A stretch of DNA of 64,000 nt from Tetranychus cinnabarinus (Eukaryota > Arthropoda > Arachnida > Trombidiformes > Tetranychidae), in the NCBI GenBank assembly GCA_022266195.1, contig WHVY01000001.1, positions 9,920,001 to 9,984,000 of the forward strand, in the 5' to 3' direction. A program made the translations under genes and the position numbers. The notes below the pieces were generated by a model that searched no databases, was not told the DNA's origin, and saw nothing but the letters and a program-made list of their open reading frames with translations. Numbering within the stretch: position 1 is the stretch's first letter; every line of letters begins with the position of its first letter. Below are positions 37,472 to 46,974 of the stretch, in pieces.

Positions 37472-38116
37472 TCCAAATGAAAATTAATTTGTATCGACTG
37501 ATACTTAACCACTGAGCTTCGCTGCAATTTTAATCAACATTCTGGCACAAACTCATCAGCACTTTATAATTAAAGAATCGGCTTCGATTACTTATTTATT
37601 TACTTCTCTCTTGTTCAATATGCTGTCTTTATAGCTGTTGAGTTACTTTATTTGATCATGTTTAAGTCAATATCTTGATTGACTAACTGTTTTGAAAAGT
37701 TTGCAAGCTTATTATTATTTTATTGTTATGTTTATTGTTATTCAAAAACATTTATTTCTGGGAATAAACAATATTTTTAATGTGCATCGATAAACTATCG
37801 ATAATTATAATTTATTTTTTGTAATCAGCGTGAAAGTTCGATATACTCAATTTCATCGTCTACAATGAACAAGTACATAATTATTTTGTCTAATGAAATA
37901 AAATTTATTTATCAAAAATCAAACATGGACTTTGATATTATAACAGAATAAAAACAGATGATGCATGATCAGGAGAAAGAATGATCTTCAACAGGTGAAA
38001 ATTGATTTATCACAGTTTCATTTTAATTGATTAGGCACTTATTTCTTTGTGATCTAGTCTTATAAAAAGGTATTAATAAAAAATGATAGCTTTAACCATC
38101 AATGGTTGCTGTCCTT
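37472..38116. terminator. Shared 3' flank of converging calponin-type and sulfatase genes
   Basis: The two genes end head-on here. For the plus-strand gene there is an AATAAA at 37763-37768, about 290 nt after its stop. A second site at 37898-37909 reads AATAAAATTTATT-like: AATAAA on the plus strand overlaps TTTATT, which is AATAAA on the minus strand and lies about 210 nt beyond the sulfatase stop. The 645 bp therefore hold both 3' UTRs. No other gene is visible. Confidence 0.6.
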
Positions 38117-39941
38117 TCAAACAAAATCATTAACATTGTTTTCAACTTTTTCCTTACAAGAACAAAATGGAGGGTTACAGCATGGTTGCATCCATGGTTT
38201 CCAAATAGAGTTGGATAATGAAAATTGTGATTCAACGTTCGGATCAAGTGTAGACTGATGTAAAGCTACTTGTTGATCTACATAATCAATTAAAGATTGA
38301 TTGTGAGGTAATGGAGACTCTTCCTTAGGATCTATGGCAATATTGTAAATAATTGGAGGATTATGAGCAATCACATGTTTACCAAAACATTGGCAAACAA
38401 ATTTACATTTTTTCTCGGCTGGTTTTGTGTAATTGGGTGTATAATAGTATATTTTATAAATTGTTGATGGGTCTTGAGCGAATCGTACACCATGAAGATA
38501 GACACCGCAATAGTGAAACATGATTCTTGATTTAAAGTATTCTTCAGGGTTAGCTTTAGTTAACCATGGAGTCCAACTATCTCCATCCAACTCTCTATCA
38601 TCTTCAGCTGGATAGGTTGTGTTCATTAAATCAATCAGAGTTGGTAACAAATCCATTTGAGAGGTTGGATGGTTATAGCTTACACCTTCTGCTAGTTGAC
38701 TCGGCCAAGATATTATTCCTGGAATTCGGATTCCACCTTCAACGGCTCCGTGTCCTTTACCACCAGGAAAAATGCCATTATAACCACCATCAGGTTGTCC
38801 GTGGATATTAACTTCTTCAATATGTCCTCCATTATCTGAAGTAAGATAAACAAATGTATTATTGAGTAATTTTTCCTGTTTTAGAGTTTCCATAATCCTG
38901 CCGACAGAATAATCAACTTCCATGACACAATCACCAAATTTTCCATGTTTCGATTGTCCCAGAAATCTTTTACTTGGAAAATGAGCAGAGTGAACTTTCA
39001 AAAAAGTAACCATCAACAGGAAAGGTTGATGTTGATCACTGTTTACAACTGCCGATGATTGTTTGATAAAATTGATAGATTCCTGTACAATCCTGTCAGT
39101 TAAAGTTGGTAAATAAATTGGTTGCTCAATCAATTCTCCATTTCTCATCAAAAATAGATTCAAACGAACCAATGAATTTACAAATAACCAAGTTCCTCCA
39201 AAAAGAATCAAAGCAATGATGGAAATCGAGATGCCAGTTTTACGATATCGTAGGAAAAACCAAAAGCCCCAGCCTATTGATGCTCCAATACAAATACCAG
39301 TGATGATGAGTTTTTTGAAGTTTGGGAAGTTGGAAGTAACAACCGAATATCCATCTTCTCCAGAATCTTTTACATTAGTCATAGGCGTTCCATAAAAATA
39401 ATCAAATCCATGTGAATTTGGATGATGACAATGATCACCTAATGATGAACAAGATAAACCAACATGCCATTTTCCTACCAAGCCTGTTCGATAACCAGCT
39501 TTTTTAGCAATCGAAGCAAATGTGATCTCACTGGGTGGCAATCCGGCAGAAGATGCAGCGAATAAGATTACTCTATTGAGATAAGAAGGAGTCATTCCTA
39601 GGAATGGAAGAAATCTATGTTAGTAATTTATTTTTATAAAAATCCTGAAAATTTGACAAATGAAAAGAGTAAGAAAATTTACCGTATCGAACTGGATATC
39701 TCCCTGTTAACAAAGCAGCTCGACTTGGAGTACAAACTGATGCTCCGGCTATATGGTGAGTTAACTTGATTCCTTGTGAGGCAAGTTTATCCACATTTGG
39801 TGTAGGTAATGTAACATTGCCAAATGGTCCCAGATCACCATAACCCAAATCATCAACCACAAAGATGAGAACATTTGGTTTTTCGGATTGACACCAAGGA
39901 GTTATTAGGATAAGAGTCATAAAGAACAGAGGATTTAACAT
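38117..39941 (-). CDS. STS: Steryl-sulfatase-like arylsulfatase
   Basis: Two exons, 39941-39683 and 39597-38117, join in phase 1 to give 1740 nt and 579 aa, close to vertebrate steryl-sulfatase. Residues 1-19 form a signal peptide. The Ca2+-binding DD is at 30-31 (VVDDLGYGDLG). The formylglycine motif CTPSRAALLTGR has its Cys at 70. GKWHVGLSC, SDNGG and GGKGHGAVEGG supply further active-site residues. Between about residues 185 and 235 are two hydrophobic helices (IITGICIGASIGWGFWFFL and ISISIIALILFGGTWLF), the membrane hairpin characteristic of the STS/ARSD/ARSE/ARSF branch rather than lysosomal arylsulfatase A or B. It therefore probably removes sulfate from steroid or phenolic esters in the ER or secretory membrane. 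The C-terminus is Cys-rich. The start lies 173 bp from the MALSU1 stop, so the neighbourhood is compact. A decayed partial copy lies at 46975-47976. Confidence 0.92.
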
Positions 39942-40114
39942 CTAAAAAATTTAAGGAGAAAAAACTTTAGTTGTAAATAAGATGCAGAAAGACTTGTTTA
40001 AATATTTGCTGGTGTTTATTATACCGGTAGTGATGAAAAAAAAATAATATCTACAGCATGAGTCAATTAATAGGTAATATCAATATGAAACAAATTTACA
40101 TAAATGCCACTAGT

Positions 40115-41107
40115 TCAACTTGTTTGTGATTTAGCTTTAGATTTTATCAATTCTCTTTGATATTCTTTCATCTGTTGTCTAGTCATTGTACCGGGTCTGA
40201 TACTGATTGGAATCATTTCAGCTCTTCTCATAGGAGGATCGTCAGATTTCAAGCTTTTCAGATACTCAAGGTGTTTCTCAAGTAAATCAACCGAAGGATC
40301 GGGTGCTGGCTTTTGGGTTAAATCATCATACTGTGAACCAAGGCTCCAAAGAGATTCAAGATCATATTTTTCCCGTGTCTCAGGCATGAAAAGATGAACT
40401 ATGATGCTTCCCATATCAAACACTTTCCAGTCAGGTGAATCTTGTCCTTCCACTACGAGAAATGGGTCAGAATCATGTTTCTTCAATTTCCATACTTTGG
40501 TTACGAAAGAAGTCACTGCTTCAAGATGTTTAAATGATTTAGCACTGGCCAGTAACATATAGTCCGCGTATCGCAATTCCTTTGGTAAAGCAAGAACGAC
40601 TACGTCCGTCATATTTTCCAAACGTAAAAGTTCCACAAGCTCTTCGATATCGATAACTTCTCTTACGCCTCGCTCTAAATTGATATTATCATATTTAGAT
40701 GGCCTCTCACGAAACGGAAAGTTAATATCATCGGAAGGATAGTCCGTAGCTATTTCTTGAGCTAATAATTCTTCCGTATAATCTAGAATCAATTCTTCTT
40801 CACTTTTTTCAAACAATTTAAATTTTTTGGTCTGTGATGGAGCTATTTCATTAGTAGCGGATGGTTCATTAGATGTGTCCGCAGGAGAGGTTGTTGATTT
40901 TTCATTCACGGTTTCTTCACTTTTAATATTTTTAGAGTCATTATGACTATCATTCCCACTGAAACTACTACAGGCTCTACTTGACCTAAACACAGGTTGC
41001 AACAGAGTTATTTGGTGCGACTGCAATCTACTTGCCTTGCAAAAATTAAATAAAAACGCTCTTTGAGAAACAAGAAGTGGTGTTAATCGTTGAAATAAAA
41101 CAGACAT
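40115..41107 (-). CDS. MALSU1: MALSU1, mitochondrial ribosomal silencing factor (RsfS/Iojap family)
   Basis: The protein is 330 aa if translation starts at the ATG at 41107. The frame extends 18 codons upstream, but an acceptor TTGATAG at 41119-41121 and a donor AAG|GTAATT at 41196/41195 show a leader intron there, so the internal ATG is preferred. The N-terminus is Arg-rich and hydrophobic without acids (MSVLFQRLTPLLVSQRAFLF), fitting mitochondrial import. A low-complexity Ser/Thr/Glu linker follows. The RsfS domain runs from about 140 to 265, with IDIEELVELLRLENMTDVVV, YADYMLLASAKSFKHLEAVT and WKVFDMGSIIVHLFMPETRE. The family binds ribosomal protein L14 and guides large-subunit assembly. 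The gene sits between the sulfatase and CCDC174, all on the minus strand. A decayed copy lies at 47977-48233. Confidence 0.92.
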   Translation of the reverse strand: MSVLFQRLTPLLVSQRAFLFNFCKASRLQSHQITLLQPVFRSSRACSSFSGNDSHNDSKNIKSEETVNEKSTTSPADTSNEPSATNEIAPSQTKKFKLFEKSEEELILDYTEELLAQEIATDYPSDDINFPFRERPSKYDNINLERGVREVIDIEELVELLRLENMTDVVVLALPKELRYADYMLLASAKSFKHLEAVTSFVTKVWKLKKHDSDPFLVVEGQDSPDWKVFDMGSIIVHLFMPETREKYDLESLWSLGSQYDDLTQKPAPDPSVDLLEKHLEYLKSLKSDDPPMRRAEMIPISIRPGTMTRQQMKEYQRELIKSKAKSQTS

Positions 41108-41601
41108 GATCCACAGCGCTATCAATTGAAGAACAATAACACAAAAGATAGAAAAAATCAATTAGTACTCATTAAACAAGCTTTAAAATAATTACCTTCA
41201 GTGTTCACAATATAAACGTAAATAAATCACAATGTAATTTCAATTGTTATTTCATCCAATAAATAAACTTAAATGATAAATAATTGAGAATTAACAATTT
41301 CATTTCACGTGATGAAAACATGTGTTAAATCAAAACACATATCTGAGTCTGCTCAGCTCTTACAAGATTTCTGATATAATTCTGGTTATTGTATAATATC
41401 ATATTTATATCAATACAATTATAATGTTGTTATCTGACAATTAGACTCACGTTTCAATGACATTTTGTGAAAAATTATAACCTGAAATCTAATAAAGCTT
41501 GAAATTCAAAAGATGGCCAAATTTATAATTTAGTATCAAAATTATTTTAATTTACACTGTACATTGTAATAAAACTTTGGAGTAAATTTTTGAATGATCA
41601 G

Positions 41602-42537
41602 TTAATCAGATTCCTCTGTACTACTGGTTTCGTCTTTTTTTGATTTAGCTTTGAATGGCAATCCTCTTCGCGCTGCAATTCGCGCTAACCTTTCTTCCAT
41701 AGCATTAGATTTTTTCTCTTTCTCTTTAGTTTTGTGTTCTTTTTCCTTCAAAAGTTGTTCATGAAGCTGATCTAATTGTTCCATCTGCTTTCTTCGTTCC
41801 TCCGAATCACCAGAAAGCTGATAAAATCCCACTCCATGTTCACGAGCTTCACCAAATCGGACATCAGCATAATGAATTGGCCCCTCTTCTTTAATTTCAG
41901 GTTTACTACTCTCTTCTTTATCGCTGCTGTCATCAAGATATTTAAATTTTTTAGCTTCATTGCTTTCAGCATGACCAAGATTACGATTAGCTTCAACAAA
42001 ATACTTCAAATCTTCACGTAAACATCTCCTGGTTCTGCCAAGAGAATCTGTAAACTCAACCCAATCACCATCGTCGTTTTCCTCTTCATCTTTCCGCTTG
42101 TAGCCTCTAAGTCTTTCCTCAGCTTTACGCCTTTCTTCATTTCGTATTTTGATTTGTTCCATAGCTTTACCGTCGAAATTTACTAAATATCTTTGATCTT
42201 CATCTTCTGGTTCATCATCACTATCTTGAAAGACACCTTCCATAGCTTTATTCATCTTCGCTTCATAGATGGCTGTTTTCCTTTCCAATGCCCGTTTGGA
42301 TGCTTGTAATTCTTTTTCAATTTCTTCATCGATCGCCCTCTTTTCATCCTCATTGGTAGTCTTCTCTTTTTTAGCTTTCAACTGTTTCACTTTGTTTTTA
42401 GTTTCAAGTTTTTCAGCTAATAATTTCCATTTGTGTCCTCCTTTGAGATTAACTTGAAAGCTTCGATTACTTTTCGACTCTTCTCGTTTTTTAGATAACT
42501 CAGCTTTCAAATCAATTAGTGAAGAAGCTAGACTCAT
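41602..42537 (-). CDS. CCDC174: CCDC174 homologue
   Basis: The protein is 311 aa from the ATG at 42537 (MSLASSLIDLKAELSKKREE). The frame is open further upstream, but an acceptor TTTCAG at 42567-42572 and a donor CAGG|GTACGT near 42645 mark a leader intron, and the family begins with the same LxDLKAEL motif. It is mostly charged coiled coil. The landmark block DWVEFTDSLGRTRRCLREDL (about 155-175) is conserved in CCDC174, as are GPIHYADVRFGEAREHGVGF and the Lys/Arg-rich end. CCDC174 is a nuclear protein linked to RNA processing with the exon-junction machinery; its exact role is not settled. This copy is shorter than the vertebrate protein because the family's far C-terminal region is missing. 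A decayed copy of the first codons lies at 48449-48551. Confidence 0.88.
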   Translation of the reverse strand: MSLASSLIDLKAELSKKREESKSNRSFQVNLKGGHKWKLLAEKLETKNKVKQLKAKKEKTTNEDEKRAIDEEIEKELQASKRALERKTAIYEAKMNKAMEGVFQDSDDEPEDEDQRYLVNFDGKAMEQIKIRNEERRKAEERLRGYKRKDEEENDDGDWVEFTDSLGRTRRCLREDLKYFVEANRNLGHAESNEAKKFKYLDDSSDKEESSKPEIKEEGPIHYADVRFGEAREHGVGFYQLSGDSEERRKQMEQLDQLHEQLLKEKEHKTKEKEKKSNAMEERLARIAARRGLPFKAKSKKDETSSTEESD

Positions 42538-42902
42538 TTCTGAGCAGTTTATCAATAAATTTTCACCTGAAATTAAAAAGATAAAATAATTAGACATGAT
42601 AAACAATAGAAAGTGTGTAAAAAATTGGAGTTGAATTTCACGTACCCTGATTGTGACACAAGATCTGAAGCTTTTATATTAAATCAATCAGATTTTGCCA
42701 ATGAGTTATATTTAAGATACAAGTATAAATATACACTGTTAACAATCATTAGAATTATCTGATTCTATCAAAAAATTCACTGAAAAACAATAACACAGCA
42801 AAAAGACAATTTACAGTAAACAAAAACATATGATAGATCACATGATATGCTATTTTCACAAAAAAATCCCAACTTTTCTTCTATTTCCGCTCAATTTGAA
42901 TT
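42538..42902 (-). promoter_or_regulatory. CCDC174 leader and promoter region
   Basis: This region holds the short leader of the CCDC174 gene, including the GTACGT donor near 42640-42645, and about 230 bp of AT-rich upstream DNA. It is among the better-preserved parts of the duplication: 48552-48921 repeats it with few changes. No TATA box or other factor site can be named with confidence. Confidence 0.45.
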
Positions 42903-42935
42903 CTTAATTTGTGCCATTCTATTTATTCTTTATTG
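42903..42935. repeat. 33 bp fragment matching a PHTF coding exon, at a duplication junction
   Basis: The bases CTTAATTTGTGCCATTCTAT and on through TTATTCTTTATTG match 50751-50783, inside PHTF exon 2, with one mismatch (T for A) and a 26 bp perfect core. The match starts just where segment B stops resembling B' (42906) and ends just before segment A' starts (42939). That placement is what expected filler DNA at a rearrangement junction looks like. Confidence 0.7.
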
Positions 42936-42938
42936 ACT

Positions 42939-43139
42939 TTGGTCTTGGTTTGAAAGCAAAAAAAATTTGTTTTCACATGAAATATCATTATTTTTCATTC
43001 TTTTTTTTCTTATCCTCACTCCCATCATGATTTTTTCATGCTTTATTCATCCTTCTGTCTTCATCGTCGTCTTCATCATCGTTATTATTAAAACTTTAAT
43101 GAACCTTGAGAAGGCAATGAAGGAGGTTTAAATTGTGTT
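42939..43139. repeat. Segment A' of the local duplication
   Basis: This is a near-identical copy of 36149-36338 in the same orientation, with a slightly longer TCATCG microsatellite. It sits just downstream of the 3' end of the Cys/His gene. In the source locus, A is followed within about 11 bp by B. Here the matching B' starts 3.05 kb further on, at 46192. Confidence 0.9.
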
Positions 43140-43357
43140 TTACAAAAAAATTGGCAATTAAAAAAAATTTGATAAATTAAAGAGGTCGTGGAATATAATT
43201 GAATCTGTTTACAAATGTTTCTATTTAATTTGTTTGAAATAACTATGTAAAACAAAAATATAAAGGAAAGGATTGTGGCAATTGGTGATAAACAAACAAT
43301 GAACTGAGAATGGCCGAAAAAAATGTGTGACAAGAAAATGTAAAAAATAAAAAAAAT

Positions 43358-44890
43358 TTACGCCTGTGGAGTGTTTTCTTGGTGGGTAGGTGAAAGTTTT
43401 AGCCGTTTGGCAGGTGATTGTTGGAAGATGGTGGACATCAATGGATCCCTATTTTTAGGGAAATTACTTTTTTGAACTTCATACTTTAATTTGTATTTTT
43501 GAACCTCTGTATCGGTCAAGTCTTTGCGAGCATAGAAATGTTCAGGTGGTGCATCTACTCCATGTCTGTGAAGCCAGTGTTGCCTCATGTTACAAGAACG
43601 ATCTTTACCAATATAGTAACAGCGATAACCCCCATCGCGGAAAAGACAAATTTTGTATTTATGAAGACCAGGAGGCTTAGGAGAGGCAGGATCACTGGTA
43701 CCATTATTATATTTAGTAGGCGGTGGAATTGACTTTCGACCATAAGATCTCTTGAAAGCTAATGGATCACAGGCTCTGGCTAATTGATTTACAAATTCAG
43801 AGTCCGTAGTTAAATCAACTGGGACTCCAGAACTATCTTCACGTAGCTCTTCAGCATTTCTTCTGATTTGCTGATAACGTTCAGTTGCAATTCGTAAAGA
43901 CTCTGCAGAATTATTTACTTCATCGTTGGGTGAAATCTCACGATGACTAGAATCAGTCAAGGACAGTATTGATCCATTAAAATAGTTATGGTTCCTTGAC
44001 ATTTCTTCATAATCAGTTCCTGATTCATCTTCATCGTTATCATATTCATCGTCGTTTTCTGTCTCTCCATTGTTTGCTCGCCTTTGGGACATTGATAAAT
44101 TTATTCCTGAACTTGATTGATTCACGAAAAAATCACTTGAAAAATTCAGCCTTTCGTCATTTTCACTCAACAATCGGGTCAATTCGTCAATAATTTTGAG
44201 TTTATTTTGCCATTCATTCCGTAGCCCTTCCGCCATAATACTATGAATAATAGAGAATTGCGGCAGCATGAGAGATATAAATTCTGATTGTAAATGGCAC
44301 AATTTACGTCTTCGACGTTCTTTTTCTTCAATGATTTTTAAATATTGTTTCCCATAGGCATCTAGTTGACTGATTAAGTAACGGCGTTGGTCCGATTGCT
44401 CCAGAGCTTCGTATTCATCCATTGAACGGATGATAGGATTCCTGTCTCCCACTGAGCGATGAACTAAACTAACAGACCCAAACTTCTGACATCCAAAGTC
44501 TTTAGTTACTTTAGGCAAAATGTTCGGAGGCACTTCTTTTGATCTATAAGATTCAAACGTAGACGTATACGAATCTTTAGAGCCTTCTTCTACAAGTTCT
44601 TGAATAGCTGAGCCAACTTTACGCAAACAATAAAATAATTTGTCTAGTTTATTTGGTTCAGCGGATGTAGCAGGTTCCTCAGTCGATTTTTCTTTTTTTA
44701 AGTCATTTGGTTGATCTGGTTCAATCTGTGATGATAATTGAGAACTCAACTCTGACAACTGAGCTGAAGGTGTTGATGGTGATGATAATTCTTCTGATGA
44801 AAGAGGTTGTGGAGGGTGCAGAGGAGGTGGAGGAGTCTGAGCATCTTTTTGGATATGACCATTTGGTTGGTCAGCTTCGATTGCTTTCAT
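43358..44890 (-). CDS. Unrecognised 510 aa protein with coiled coil and C-terminal Cys/His module
   Basis: This is a single uninterrupted coding exon from ATG 44890 to a stop at 43358-43360. The N-terminal ~80 residues are Pro/Ser/Glu-rich and probably disordered. Residues about 150-245 form a charged helical region (for example QLDAYGKQYLKIIEEKERRR and EWQNKLKIIDELTRLLSEND) that looks like a coiled coil. An acidic Ser/Asp/Glu block follows at about 270-320. Near the C-terminus lies a compact Cys/His module, YKICLFRDGGYRCYYIGKDR then SCNMRQHWLHRHGVD. Its three Cys and closely spaced His look like a zinc-binding finger. The tail ends in Lys-rich sequence (PAKRLKLSP) suggestive of nuclear import. 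A nuclear, chromatin- or transcription-related role is inference. I do not recognise the family. The gene sits between the two halves of a duplicated segment. Confidence 0.75.
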   Translation of the reverse strand: MKAIEADQPNGHIQKDAQTPPPPLHPPQPLSSEELSSPSTPSAQLSELSSQLSSQIEPDQPNDLKKEKSTEEPATSAEPNKLDKLFYCLRKVGSAIQELVEEGSKDSYTSTFESYRSKEVPPNILPKVTKDFGCQKFGSVSLVHRSVGDRNPIIRSMDEYEALEQSDQRRYLISQLDAYGKQYLKIIEEKERRRRKLCHLQSEFISLMLPQFSIIHSIMAEGLRNEWQNKLKIIDELTRLLSENDERLNFSSDFFVNQSSSGINLSMSQRRANNGETENDDEYDNDEDESGTDYEEMSRNHNYFNGSILSLTDSSHREISPNDEVNNSAESLRIATERYQQIRRNAEELREDSSGVPVDLTTDSEFVNQLARACDPLAFKRSYGRKSIPPPTKYNNGTSDPASPKPPGLHKYKICLFRDGGYRCYYIGKDRSCNMRQHWLHRHGVDAPPEHFYARKDLTDTEVQKYKLKYEVQKSNFPKNRDPLMSTIFQQSPAKRLKLSPTHQENTPQA

Positions 44891-46191
44891 GGCTTCTTAA
44901 TTGATGCTTGTTAAATTCGGGATAAGTTCCAAGATTAGAAACAGCTACCAAAGTAGTTTTAATTATTTTGTTGCTCAAAAAACACTGAGCAAAAAATTCT
45001 TCATAAAGGAGTCAATGTAGACATTTAGAATCGAATTCCATGAAAATGATCATCATGTTCTTTGATTACCAATCTTTGAATAAGAGCTTTTTGTATGTGA
45101 CTTTTTGTACAGAAATGATGTTTGTAGTGTGTAGGTAAATAAAGTAATCAAGATATGATGCAAAAATGAATACACAGTTAAGTGCAATAAGTTGATGATG
45201 TTGCAATTTTACATGAATATGTAATCGAGGCGATTGAGAGGATAATACGGCTACGGCGGGATGTCATCAAAACAAATTTGTACAATTTCTTTAAATCAAA
45301 TTGTCACAAAATAACAATCCTGTGGATTCTGTGAAAACAACAGAAATTAAAAAAATAAGCTGACAAAAGCTTTAAATGATATAGATATTTTTTACTCACC
45401 TATTATCATAGTTTCCTTTATCTGACAGTCAGATTAGAATGGCCATTTTAACGACCAGCGCTAAAATACGAGTTTCAAACAGTAATGAGTCATATGAAGT
45501 GGACTAGGAGTTTCTATCAAGAAAAAAAATAGACACAAAGAAAGGGTGAGTAAGAAATAGAGATATCTAAATGTGAAAAGATAACTGTTACAAAAGAGAG
45601 AACAATTCTTTAATAATTTTCTCATTTACCTTGACCTTGCGTCCTCAACAGATGATTATTGCATTGATGATTAAATCCTTTTCAGACCCAAAAACTTCAA
45701 TTGTCAATCTAGATAGTTAAAGGAACCATAAATAGGTTACAATCAGGTAGTCAACAAATAATTAAACAAATCAAATCAGAAACAGCAAGACAGCGATAGA
45801 CAGAGAGGTAGAGAAGGTAAAGTGAGAAGAGAATATTCTCTGTATACAGTGGTTTCGGTTAGAGAGATAGAAACAGATTAAAGAATATAAAATCTGTCAT
45901 GAAACAAAGAACAGATCATTGATTAATTTGGTACTTAACTTACCTTTGTCAATGTAACACGATTAATTGATGATGATGGTGTTGAAAACACACAAAGATC
46001 AACCACTTTGAGGTGTATGCAGGATCAAAACATGAAGATAGAAAGAGAAAGTATCTAAAAAAACAAACAAAGCGAAATCTGACAGGAGAAACAAGGGAGA
46101 AAAGAGAGAAAGAGAGATACAAACAGAAATGTATTAAAGAGATGTCTCGTCTCTAAAGAAGGGAGAAATACAAAGAGGGTGAAAGACTTGT
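44891..46191 (-). promoter_or_regulatory. Leader exons and promoter region of the Cys/His gene
   Basis: Minus-strand donor sites of good quality occur at 45400 (AATAG|GTGAGT), 45630 (TCAAG|GTAAAT) and 45944 (CAAAG|GTAAGT). A plausible acceptor CTTTGGTAG lies at about 44950, just before the ATG. This pattern fits two or three alternative noncoding first exons. The DNA from about 45790 to 46190 is purine-rich (AGAGA/GAAA runs). No coding sequence is seen. Confidence 0.45.
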
Positions 46192-46300
46192 CCTTTTGGA
46201 TAAGTTGACCATTTTAATCGATAGATGTTTTGTTTTTGTTTTTGTATCATTCTGCTTATCAATGGAATCAATTGTGATTTATGTGTTATTACATTTTCAG

Positions 46301-46649
46301 GTTGATGGAAAAGTTGAATCCTGGTTCTGTAAGAAACATTGATTTGACAGAAACATGCTTTTAAGATGGTTAAAAATCTGAATGATCTCTTCCAAACTGT
46401 TGATCTGGTTGAAAAGAAAAATGTACCCCAAGTAACAGCTACGATTGTTGCTGTTGCTCGTGCCGTAAGTTCATATTATTTCTTTGAATTAATATCAGTT
46501 ATTTACTGTGTTTGAATCTTTTTCAGTGTTGGCTTCATCCAGAATTCAAAGGACCTTACTTGACTGGAAAACCAGCTGAGCCTCAGCCAAGGCATTTTGA
46601 TGAGAAACAATTGAAAGAAAGTGCTGCTCTTGGTTCGCTCGCATTATAA
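46301..46649 (+). pseudogene. Decayed copy of calponin-type exons 3 and 4
   Basis: Exon 3' (46301-46464) keeps its TTTTCAG acceptor and its start, but internal deletions shift the frame and give a stop soon after NIDL. About 44 bases of the exon are missing compared with the source. Exon 4' (46527-46649) is still intact to its TAA with the same 41 codons. Exons 1-2 and most of intron 2 were not copied or are lost. The 3' UTR including the AATAAA follows to about 46968. The copy cannot make the domain. Confidence 0.92.
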
Positions 46650-46974
46650 TCCAAATGACAATTAATCTGTATCGACTGATACTTAACCACTGAGCTTCGC
46701 TGCAATTTTAATCAACATTCTGGCACAAACTCATCAGCACTTTATAATTAAAGAATCGGCTTCGATTACTTATTTATTTACTTCTCTCTTGTTCAATATG
46801 CTGTCTTTATAACTGTTGAGTTACTTTATTTGACCATGTTTCAGGCAATATCTTGATTGACTAACTGTTTTGAAAAGTTTGCAAGCTTATTATTATTTTA
46901 TTGTTATGTTCATTGTTATTCAAAAACATTTTTGTCTGGGAATAAACAATATTTTTAATGTGCATCGGATAGGA

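Noticed and set aside
40115..41161. MALSU1 start at the far upstream ATG (41161)
   Set aside because: A leader intron (donor at 41195, acceptor at 41119-41121) removes that part, and the ATG at 41107 gives a proper mitochondrial-type N-terminus.
41602..42606. CCDC174 start at the upstream ATG (42606)
   Set aside because: The extra residues lie upstream of an acceptor (TTTCAG at 42567-42572), and the family starts with the LxDLKAEL motif, matching the ATG at 42537.
36149..43139. A and A' as ends (terminal repeats) of a transposable element carrying segment B
   Set aside because: A and A' flank B as direct repeats, but there is no transposase or reverse transcriptase, no inverted termini and no target-site duplication. 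The B' copy shows they are part of a segmental duplication.
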